From Strigamia acuminata (Eukaryota; Arthropoda; Chilopoda; Geophilomorpha; Linotaeniidae), in contig OX442315.1 in the NCBI GenBank assembly GCA_949358305.1, positions 18,254,427 to 18,318,426 on the forward strand: a DNA stretch of 64,000 bases, read 5' to 3'. The position numbers and the translations under genes are program-made. Positions 41,554 to 50,275 of this stretch are shown here, in pieces. The notes under the pieces were generated by a model, which searched no databases, was not told the origin of the DNA, and saw only the letters and a list, made by a program, of their open reading frames with translations. Position 1 is the first letter of the stretch. Each line of letters begins with the position of its first letter.

Positions 41554-42359
41554 CGAAGCGGTATTCTCTGGCTGCTCGAGCTCACTGGTGTACCCGTAGT
41601 ACAGTAGTCGTTTGCGACCCAGGCACGCTGAAATTGACTTGACCGTTCGACTGCACTTCAATTTTATAGCCCGGAGGTAAAAAAGTATTAAAACCCGTGA
41701 TCAGTTCCGGATGGCCTTTAAAAAGGGTCGAAACCCTCGAAATCACTCCAGGAGTGTCAATACTATCAAAACAGAACAAATCAATTGAAATAAACTGATG
41801 ATGAACGCATCTTCTCCACTACAAACCTTTGCGACGCAAATTCTTTCATGATATCCAAGAAATCATTGTACACTTGCGGCTGGCTCCCGAATCGAAATTT
41901 AACTTGATCCAAGTACGAAAGTGCATCCTCGACTTTTAACCGCTGACACTGTTGCTGTTGGCCTTGTGTCGCGTGCGTTTGGGACAACGCCGTGGCTTGA
42001 CTCGTAACTTGCTGCGCTTGCACGTTGTGCGCTGGATGTAAGGCTACGCCAGCCGGGCCATGTCCACTTTGGGACATATCTGAAGTCATTTGGTAGCTGT
42101 GCATGGGATACTGTACACTGCTTTGCATACTCTCAGATTGCGCCCCGTGGTTCTGATTCACAGCTACCACCGTGCTACCACTAGCGCTCGCACCAACACT
42201 AGTACTAGCGCTAGCAGTCGCAATGGCACTGGCACTTGTAACAGCACTACCACCACTACCGCTGCCGCTGCTTCCCCAGCCGCTGCCGCTGCTTCCCCAG
42301 CCGCTGCCGCTGCTTCCCCAGCCGCTGCCGCTGCTTCCCCAGCCGCTGCCGCTACCGCT
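41554..42359 (-). pseudogene. Sin3A-derived partial copy 1 (fused exon 4 / exon 2, then exon 3)
   Basis: On the minus strand: a Sin3A exon-4-like stretch (42359-42149, Ser/Gly and Ser/Ala linker) runs directly into an exon-2-like stretch (42148-41827, PAH1 first half), then an intron and an exon-3-like stretch (41762-41554, PAH1 second half). The fusion joins NQNHG to AQSES at a shared CCGT (42145-42148), which suggests microhomology-mediated joining. Inside the linker a 21-bp unit encoding SGSGWGS is repeated about four times; the parent lacks this. The exon-3 copy has a 4-nt deletion near 41601 and a 2-nt insertion near 41572, so its frame is broken. It has neither a Sin3A start nor the rest of the gene. 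Confidence 0.8.
42275..42352. repeat. 21-bp GC-rich tandem repeat in the Sin3A copy
   Basis: About four copies of the unit CCGCTGCCGCTGCTTCCCCAG. It expands the Ser/Gly linker of the Sin3A-derived copy with extra tryptophans. The parent gene has one related stretch without the expansion. Confidence 0.75.
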
Positions 42360-42420
42360 CTGCAACAAAAAACGATATAAATTCAACTTCTAGCGCACGT
42401 TTTCAACTAATCCAACTCAC

Positions 42421-43011
42421 CGAAGCGGTATTCTGGCTGCTCGAGCTCACTGGAGTACCCGTACACACCACAGTAGTCGTTTGCGATCCAGGTACGCTGA
42501 AATTGACTTGGTCGTTCGACTGCACTTCAATTTTATAGCGCAGGGGTAAAAAAGTATTAAAACCCATGATCAGTTCTGGATGGCCTTTAAAAAGGGTCGA
42601 AACACTCGAAATCACTCCAGGAGTGTCAATACTATCAAAACAGAACAAATCAATTCAAATAAACAGATGACGAACGCATCTTCTCCACTACAAACCTTTG
42701 CGACTTAAATTCTTTCATGATATCCAAGAAATCATTGTACACTTGCGGCTGGCTGCCGAATCGAAATTTAACTTGATCCATGTACGAAAGTGCATCCTCG
42801 ACTTTTAACCGCTGAAACTGTTGCTGTTGGCCTTGTGGCGCGTGCGTTTGGGACAACGCCGTGGCTTGACTCGCAACTTGCTGCGCTTGCACGTTGTGCG
42901 CTGGTTCTAAGGTTAAGTCAGCCAGACCATATCTCATTTGGGACATATCCGAAGACATTTGATAACTCTGCTTGGGTTGTTGAGCACTGCTTTGTCTTCT
43001 CTCAGATTTCA
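42421..43011 (-). pseudogene. Sin3A-derived partial copy 2 (exons 2 and 3, PAH1)
   Basis: Exon-2-like 43011-42696 and exon-3-like 42631-42421, with the intron kept, so this is a DNA-level duplication and not a retrocopy. The PAH1 frame is open in both exons ([20 protein letters not shown], then [20 protein letters not shown]). The first part differs from the parent ([20 protein letters not shown]) and the Sin3A start exon is absent. An ATG at 43048 could give a novel start reading through the old splice acceptor. Coupled with copy 1, it could encode only tandem PAH1-like units. More likely a non-functional duplication. Confidence 0.72.
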
Positions 43012-44073
43012 CTGTCAAAAAAGTATAAGATTGAATCTTTAAAGCCATTTTTATTGATCGTCAGCATCCATGATGTGAAGTAAATTTTGGCACTAATATA
43101 AAAAATTGCTACCACAGATTATACGGTGTAGTAGCGTAGCAAGAAATCAATGGGGCAGTGTGCAAGTTAGGATGATGGGCCCTTTAGCAGGCTGTCGCTA
43201 GGATTTTCATCCGCCCAAAACCAATAATCGGTCGCTTTTTATCCTCCATAACCTCGTGGACCGGTGGGCACGCGCTACACTCCCGATTGCTACACCACTT
43301 CTAATTTTTAATTTCTATAAGGGGGCAGAAGTTAGATAATTGAATTAGGTGCGTTCAATCTTAAATGGATTTCCGAAATCGTGATTTTCTTGATTTTCAG
43401 AAATCAAGGAAATAGGATTTCAACTATTGCACATGCGCAATCCGTTGGATAACTTCCGGTTTGTAATTTCAAATGACCAGCCACATTCAAGAGCTCAAAT
43501 GCGGCCAAAATGTCACGATTTTGCCGTGCCAAAATGATTCGATTTTCCCTTGCAAAAGCACGCGGATTATTTAAACACAACTGGCTGCATTTGAGCGCTC
43601 AAATGCGGCCAAAATGATTCGATTTTCCCTTGCAAAAGCACGCGGATTATTTAAACACAACTGGCCGCATTTGAGCGCTCAAATGCGGCTAAAAAACACT
43701 CGCATTTAAACATGTCATTTTTAATTGGCAATTGCTAAGTGTTAAATTGTTATCAAAACAAAAAACAAAAAATAAAAAAACAATGTGCAAATGTTCAATA
43801 GTAAGTTATCTACGTTTAATCTAACCGTTGAATTTTTGAAGAAATCCGTCTAATGTACAAATGTAAAGTCAGCGAGTAATTATTTGATTAAAATTCATAC
43901 CCTGAACCGATGCGTTGATAATGTCAGACTTCCCGCGACAAGTCCAAACGTGCCCGGCCACCTAGATTTAGAAGTTTGTACTGAATGACGCTGATTGGAT
44001 AACATACAGTTTTAGTTTTATGCCGGTCCGAAAAAAGCCAATTCAAATCCACATAGAATTTTGGACGAGATTA
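43012..44073. other. Intergenic DNA with short tandem repeats
   Basis: About 1 kb after the Sin3A copies. Apart from the 80-bp repeat (43531-43690) nothing is recognisable. A block at 43.86-44.04 kb (CCGATGCGTTGATAATG, CCACCTAGATTTAGAA, CTGAATGACG) resembles the Sin3A upstream DNA near 3.85-3.96 kb, so parts of the Sin3A upstream region appear to be duplicated here too. Confidence 0.5.
43531..43690. repeat. 80-bp tandem repeat, two copies
   Basis: Two nearly identical 80-bp units starting AAAATGATTCGATTTTCCCT. Each ends with a perfect 20-bp palindrome built on CATTTGAGCGCTCAAATG (43587-43606 and 43667-43686). A partial third copy precedes at about 43490-43530. Confidence 0.85.
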
Positions 44074-45012
44074 CCATCATCCGGGGTAACATTGAATATT
44101 TTTTTTTAACTTTTTTTGTACATTTTTTACTGTACCTCCATAACTAATTATTTTAAAAATTTTAAAAAATTCTCTAGTATGCATCTAGGTGTAAACAACT
44201 TGGAAAAAAATATGAAATTTTTCGGGGCATCCCAAAGCTAAACTTTTATTTTTAAAATTTGTGTTCAAAGTTACCCGTGAGTGGGGTAATAATGAAAACA
44301 ATGAAAAAGACACTTATTTGGTTGTTATCTTTGTGGATAAGGCCCAAGTGTTCATTGTTAGACCACATTGAATATATCTTGGAACATATAGATTTCAATT
44401 AGCTCAAATAAGCTACTGTTCAAAGTTACCCCATATATTACCACATATAAATATTTTATCATTATGAAGAATAATTACAAATAAACTGTGAAAATATTTT
44501 TTTTTTAGGAAGAATACTGCCTTGCATCCTGCTTTCTTTGGTAATTCCGCATCTAAGACATTAAAAATAATTTTAAAAATAGTTTTGTTAATTTTCAATG
44601 TTTCCCCAGATTTTCGAAAAGTGTGGGGTAATTTTGAACACCCCTCCCATGCCTAACTGGGTCAAAGTACATGCATTTGACCAAAAAACAATTTTTCTCT
44701 AAGGAATAGTAGTTATAAATGACTACAAATCAATATTATTCCCATTTTTGTTAATAACTTAGACACACCTTTCAAAAATCCTGTTTTTTGTAGAAAAATC
44801 CACCGTGCCTCGAAACTTTTCTCCTCAGGTTCAAAAACGAAAGTACGAGTAATATGATTTGAAGTAAACAAACATCACTTGAGAGGTGCTGCCATCTAGT
44901 GCACCAATCGCCATTTATATATTTGCTTCCATATTTCAGCAATAGATGTCGGAACATACTGAACTTTTTGTTCAATGTTACCCGGCATATTCAATGTTAC
45001 CACAGATGACGG
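44074..45012. mobile_element. TA-flanked inverted-repeat element, non-autonomous (939 bp)
   Basis: Terminal inverted repeats of about 26 bp: left starts CCATCATCCGGGGTAACATT, right is its complement with a few changes. Both ends are bordered by TA (44072-44073 and 45013-45014), as in Tc1/mariner-type insertions. The interior repeats the motif GTTACCC / GGGGTAA many times. No transposase frame is visible. Confidence 0.7.
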
Positions 45013-45239
45013 TATGTGGTCCAAATTATAATACAATAATCTGGCGTATAAAAATTAAGTAAAAGAAAAAGTTCTGGTATATTTTTCACCTGTTCTTTCT
45101 ATGTGGCCAATGTGTTAATCTGTCTGCACAGACCTATTCACAAGACCCTATTCTTGTCCATTTTTATTCACATAAATGATTTATATTAGTGTGAGAGAAT
45201 AGAGCTAAAATTTAATCGAGTCTAAAAATATTAAATATA

Positions 45240-45536
45240 AAATTCGTCATAGCAAACGATGATATTGATTTTCTTATCAGTTGTAATGACATCTGAGAAA
45301 GATAAAAAGTAGCACATTCAATGACGCGTATGGTCTGCACTCGCACATCCAGTTTTGCAGACGAGCCTAATTCTTTTGCACACGTTGCGCGCGTCTTTTC
45401 AAATTGATTGCACACGATACCAAATTCGAGTGTTTAAAATACCATAACAGAGCCTTGGAGCATCACAAACCAACACGCTTGATAACTTGAAATTTTAATT
45501 CTAATTCTAAAAGAAAATAACCAACTAGAAACCACA
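45240..45536 (+). promoter_or_regulatory. MT-E promoter with metal-response elements
   Basis: TGCRCNC matches at 45336-45342 (TGCACTC), 45377-45383, 45386-45392 (TGCGCGC) and 45409-45415. A TTTAAAAT box follows at about 45432. A distal block with GATA-type CTTATCAG and AATGACATCTGAGAAAGATA is shared with the MT-F promoter. Unlike A/B and C/D, this promoter is one-sided. Confidence 0.72.
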
Positions 45537-46094
45537 ATGGCCGATTCTGATGGTAAATTACTAGAATTAATTTTTACATAGAATTATTTTTAATTAAATA
45601 TATGGTATAATTTTTATATTACAGTTACTAGACACAGGTGCAAATGTTGCAAATGCGAAGATTGCAAATGCGATCCTTGCAGATGTTGCAAATGTTGCGA
45701 GGCTTGTCCAGGTCATAGGGAAGGCGAGGAAGGCAAGTTAATCATAATTATTTTTAATCTATATATTATTTAAATATATTTTTTATATATTAGCTGCCAG
45801 ACACCGTTGTAGATGTTGCAAATGCAAAGATTGCAAATGCGATTCTTGCAAGTGTTGCAAATGTTGCGAGGCTTGTCCTGGCCATAGAGAAGGCGAGGAT
45901 GGTAAATTAAGATAAATTTGTTTCTAATTCATATTTTAATTGATTGTATTTTTTATGTATTAGCCACCAGACACGGGTGTAAATGCTGCAAGTGCAAAGA
46001 TTGCAAATGCGATTCTTGCAAGTGTTGCAAATGCTGCGAGGCTTGTCCCGGCCACCGTCGTACCGATGAGAAAAGTTGCTGCAGCAAAAAATGA
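45537..46094 (+). CDS. Metallothionein-like protein MT-E (three 12-Cys modules)
   Basis: Exons 45537-45552, 45625-45732, 45794-45901, 45964-46094 (16, 108, 108, 131 nt), 120 residues. Nearly identical to MT-D, including introns, the GC-AG donor after exon 2 (GCAAGT at 45733) and the 3' flank. Differences include CDSC for CDPC in modules 2 and 3 and an intact PGH in module 3. Tail RRTDEKSCCSKK. All cysteines are retained. The Sin3A copies and the TA element lie between D and E. Confidence 0.87.
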
Positions 46095-46835
46095 GTTGGT
46101 TACTGCAAGAATTACCACGTTGAGTCTCTACGGTTTAACCCTAATATGAAATAATCTAATATTGAAATAACGATGTAATGAAAGTACCAAATAATTCTTA
46201 TCAGAATGTTTACTTTTAAATATGATTTGAACATTTTTATCAGTTCATTATTGTTTTCTATTCCTATTGTAATGAATACCTTCAATTGTCTTTAATAATT
46301 TTAATTAAAATAAATTTACAGAAATTATACTTCGCATCACTTTTTATACTATCCCAGATGACTATTCTTTTACTCGTAGGACTAATAGAATCATTTAATT
46401 CGAATACACGACAAAGTGCTACGGTAACCTTTTCTTGTTTCCGTATATGAAATATGGATGTTGTCTTCTCTCAGATTGTGTTTGGCATGCCTCAAACAAT
46501 GATATTGGCCACAAATGGTCGATTCACTGCCTGTACGTAAAAATTTTGGAATAAGTACTCGCAGTTTAAACAAGTTGTTTAAAATGCTGTTTAGTCTAAA
46601 CTACTTTAAGAATGTGCTTAGTACGTGTTTCTGCATATTTTTCGCAAAATGTATGTTCTTTTTATAAAATATTAATTGGTAATTCCTGATTGTATTGATG
46701 TGTTTAAAGCAATCATAAAATTACCTAACAAGATTCCATTCTTGTACTTTTTTATTATTAAAATTAGTTTTGAAGAAATTGAGCTAAATTCAACATGACG
46801 AAAGTGAGTTTATAAATATCCAACATTTGATTCGT
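46095..46835. other. MT-E 3' flank
   Basis: The first 290 bp align with the MT-D 3' flank and include AATAAA near 46309. The remainder is AT-rich with no recognisable gene. Confidence 0.5.
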
Positions 46836-47108
46836 TATAGCAAACGATGATATTGATTTTCTTATCAATTGTAATGACATCTGAGAAAGATAAAAATAAC
46901 CTTCATGACGCGCAGAGTTTGTACTCTCACATCCAGTTTTGCAGACGAACCTAATTCTTTTGCACACGTTGCGCGCATCTTTTCAAATTGACTGCACACG
47001 ATACCAAAATCGAGTGTTTAAAATGCGATAACAGAGCCTTGGAGCTTCACAAACCAACACACCTGATTACTAGAAGTTCTGAAAGAAAATAATCAACTAG
47101 AAACCACA
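46836..47108 (+). promoter_or_regulatory. MT-F promoter with metal-response elements
   Basis: TGCRCNC matches at 46961-46967, 46970-46976 (TGCGCGC) and 46993-46999, then a TTTAAAAT box at about 47016. The distal block matches that of MT-E (CTTATCAATTGTAATGACAT). Confidence 0.72.
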
Positions 47109-47420
47109 ATGGCTGATTCTGATGGTAAATTACTCAAATTAATTTTTTCTCATTAATTTTTTATTAAATATATCATTTGTATATTAGTTACCAGACACGA
47201 ATGCAAATGTTGCAAATGCGAAGATTGCAAATGTGACCCTTGCAAGTGTTGCAAATGCTGCGAGGCTTGTCCCGGCCACAAGACCGGATCGTGCTGCAAG
47301 TGCAAGGACTGCAAATGCGCCGAAACTGAGGGAAAATGCGATTGTTGCAAATGTTGCGACAAGTGCCGTTGTACCGACGAGAAAGAGAAGTCTGCTAAGA
47401 GTTGCTGCGGCAAAAAATGA
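47109..47420 (+). CDS. Metallothionein-like protein MT-F (one 12-Cys module plus C-terminal Cys domain)
   Basis: Two exons, 47109-47124 and 47188-47420, 82 residues with 26 cysteines (about a third). The MADSD leader joins one module (TRHECKCCKCEDCKCDPCKC...) that runs without an intron into the alternative domain also seen in MT-C (SCCKCKDCKCAETEGKCDCC, then CDKCRCTDEKEK), ending KSCCGKK. This is the smallest layout. It may be the ancestral one, with the 108-nt module exon later multiplied, or a reduced form; the sequence does not decide. Confidence 0.87.
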
Positions 47421-47912
47421 GCTGGCTGCCGCGAGAAATGTGTCGTTGAACTTCATTAGTAGCATAATTCCTGTTGCGTAATCAAAGTGTCATAGTGATG
47501 CGATAATAGTAATCTTTTTGTTCTCCTTATCAAACTGTTCATTGTAATAAATGTAATAAAAACCTTTTTTCATTTTGTATTAATTTCAATTTTAATACGG
47601 AGTAATATAATAAAATATAAATAAATTGAACTAAAATATCCGTTATTTTTGTACAGTACCGGCACTGGCGGTCCTAATTTAACTGTCATCCCCGTAAAGT
47701 GAAAGAAATACCTAATTATAATTAACTTTACAATTTGTATTTTTATTCTGAATTCGTGTACTTATTGCTTTTTTGTTATCGATACATTTTAAGAAAAATA
47801 AAAAATAAGAATTTTATTCCTTTCTCCGGAAAATTCTTTGTATAGAACCGGACTGCATATAAGCCTGAGAAAATTAATGTAAATTACAGCAGAAAAAATT
47901 TGCAAAAAAATT
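47421..47912. other. MT-F 3' UTR and intergenic DNA
   Basis: AATAAA signals near 47547 and 47622. Nothing else is visible. Confidence 0.5.
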
Positions 47913-47984
47913 TTCCCATGCCGGGAATCGAACCCGGGCCTCCTGGGTGAAAGCCAGGTATCCTAGCCACTAGACCACATGGGA
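47913..47984 (-). tRNA. tRNA-Glu (TTC)
   Basis: 72 nt on the minus strand, starting TCCCATGTGGTCTAGTGGCT. The acceptor stem TCCCATG pairs with CATGGGA. The anticodon loop CTTTCAC gives anticodon TTC between CCTGG and CCAGG. The T arm contains GGTTCGATTCC. The discriminator base is A and CCA is not encoded, as expected in eukaryotes. No intron. Confidence 0.96.
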
Positions 47985-48220
47985 AGCTACTGAAATACGT
48001 TCGGGCACGATCATTAGCTGAAGCATAATGCTACGTACAAAACTTTGTATGTTTTTAAATATCAAACTTGTTGCTACGGAGAGCTTTGTTTGGCCATGCA
48101 AGTTGTTTGGGGCATATTCTACTTCCTGAGATTTATGAAATATGAATTTTATTAAACTTGGAGTGACATAATATATCACGTGCCACGGTGCCAAAATTGT
48201 CAAATTGTTATGTATCCTAA

Positions 48221-49477
48221 ACTCTATTCCAAACAAGCTGGGATTTGTAATGCAGGGAAGCATTACATATTAGACTTCTAAACCCTGTCCTTTTGTCCCT
48301 AAATAAAACACCGAAATAAAAGAAAATAAAGTAATTTAAAAAAAAAAATTTTTTTGCCAATATAAAGCAACAACAAACAAAATCCCACCAAAATTTGATA
48401 TGATATGCTGCGGAATTGTTGCATCGGGTTTGCTACAATCGGGAAATAAATCGCGCGGAAAACGTATCGCAACGTATGGCTCACGGGATCCGCCAGGTGG
48501 CGCTAGTACAATGTTACAACTTCCTGTGCAGGACGGAAGTAGTATTATTAGACGGCTAAAAGTGCACTAAAACCGGTTTATTAATTCAACCGGAGGTCCG
48601 AGAAATCTGAAAATACCTTACAATACTAATATAAGCATGCTGAATTTAATGCCGTTGTCCGTTTTGCTCTAGCTGCTATAGTTTTTGCGGAATCGTTGAC
48701 GACGGACGGACAGACAGACAGAACCGTTTCATGAGACTTTCTAAACATCAGGTTTAGAAGTCTAACAAGCTGGGATTTGTAATGCAGGGAAGCATTACAT
48801 ATTAGACTTCTAAACCCTGTCCTTTTGTCCCTAAATAAAACACCGAAATAAAAGAAAAGTAATTTAAAAAAAAAAAAAATTTTTTTTTTTGCCAATATAA
48901 AGCAACAACAAACAAAATCCCACCAAAATTTGAAATGATATGCTGCGGAATTGTTGCATCCGGGGTTTGCTACAATCGGGAAATAAATCGCGCGGAAAAC
49001 GTATCGCAACGTATGGCTCACGGGATCCGCCAGGTGGCGCTAGTACAATGTTACAACTTCCTGTGCAGGACGGAAGTAGTATTATTAGACGGCTAAAAGT
49101 GCACTAAAACCGGTTTATTAATTCAACCGGAGGTCCGAGAAATCTGAAAATACCTTACAATACTAATATAAGCATGCTGAATTTAATGCCGTTGTCCGTT
49201 TTGCTCTAGCTGCTATAGTTTTTGCGGAATCGTTGACGACGGACGGACGGACGGACGGACGGACAGACAGACAGAACCGTTTCATGAGACTTTCTAAACA
49301 TCAGGTTTAGAAGTCTAAAAGTATTACAAATACTCCCATTGGTTGGGAGATTCACAGTTCAGTTGTGTCTTGAATATGATGCTGTTTTCAGATTCCAGTA
49401 GACTTGTGCGAAGATTTTTTAAAGTGTCTCAACCAACCAACCAATGGGAGTATTTGTAATACTTTTTGGAATAGAGT
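48221..49477. mobile_element. Composite inverted-repeat element with internal tandem duplication
   Basis: Outer ends ACTCTATTCCAAA (48221-48233) and its complement (49465-49477). Inside are two copies of a smaller element (48270-48765 and 48802-49318), each bounded by inverted TTAGACTTCTAAACC. Each copy is preceded by the same 36-bp segment CAAGCTGGGATTTGTAATGC..., so the array arose by tandem duplication of a unit of about 532 bp. Each copy holds a GACG/GACA microsatellite. A hairpin closes the right end (49318-49350 against 49434-49467). No transposase is visible. Confidence 0.65.
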
Positions 49478-50109
49478 GTAGCAGAGTCAATAGACTCTGA
49501 TCCTAGTCGTCATCGCCATTTTTTGTATCAGTCTCATACAGATTGGCGTCGTCTCCATTCAAAACAACACTAATGTCATCCAATCTTACGTCTGAATCGA
49601 ATCGCCTATTAGTTCGCATCGTTTTTATATCTAATCTCTCATTATCCTCGTCCGGAATTTGGATTCTGCTTTTTGAAACTAGGATAACTTCAAAGTGAAA
49701 GATTCAATTTTGCTAATCGACACTTTTTCTAAATCTTCGTCCAACGAAACAAATTTGAATCATTAAACTTTGCTTACATCTTGTCTTCTTGGCAAAAATG
49801 ACTGCAGCAAAATGCTTAGCACGATGGAATATATGTTTTTTTTCGGAACGGGGTTAATATACTGTGGTGCTGAACATGCTCTATTTTTAGTCCGACGAGA
49901 TGAATTTGGATGATTCCATTTAACTCGAGCTTGTGACGTAACTCCATTGCAGGAAAAGCTATTAGGTATCGTCCTTTAGTTAAAATGGGAAAGCTATCAA
50001 GTTACTATTCTCCTTTTATTACATTTTATCAAGTTTGTACCCGAAAAACAAAAATAAAAATCAATTTATTTAGTGCCAACTTAACTATAATCACTAATTC
50101 AATGAGCTT
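49478..50109. other. Intergenic DNA with a possible minus-strand terminal exon
   Basis: At 49509-49690 the minus strand is open for about 58 residues after a possible acceptor (ATCCTAG). It is acidic (DVRLDDISVVLNGDDANLYE) and ends at TAG. The sequence does not resemble a family I know and its upstream exon is not resolved. It could be the last exon of an unrecognised gene or a pseudogene fragment. Confidence 0.25.
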
Positions 50110-50275
50110 TTAGCTTGCACGTCGTTCTCTCTCTAGACTCCTAGCTAATTGTTGATTCACCATCCAGATTGGCATTGAAATTGACCAATTCAGAGCAAAC
50201 ACGTAGGTTAACATATACAAAACATGGTAAACAAGTGGCCGAGGAATGAATTCAAGTCCGTATGGTGTTGCTGCA
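50110..50275 (-). CDS. Unassigned minus-strand membrane-like exon overlapping the SLC35B1 5' end
   Basis: An open frame with a plausible acceptor (ATCACCTGCAG) reads [20 protein letters not shown], then FALNWSISMPIWMVNQQLAR, and ends ERRAS-stop. It has one hydrophobic segment and a basic tail and looks protein-like. It lies antisense to the first codons of the longest SLC35B1 frame. I do not recognise the family. It may be a terminal exon of an overlapping gene or chance. Confidence 0.25.

Noticed and set aside
41554-43048. A processed retrocopy of Sin3A
   Set aside because: The copies keep the parental intron between exons 2 and 3, so the duplication was at the DNA level.
44413-44975. Short frames inside the TA-flanked element
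   Set aside because: Too short and unlike any transposase; the element appears non-autonomous.
34220-47420. Keratin-associated or cuticle Cys-rich proteins as the identity of the MT genes
   Set aside because: No signal peptide, CC/CxC spacing without aromatic residues, Lys between the cysteines, and MREs in every promoter all favour metallothionein.
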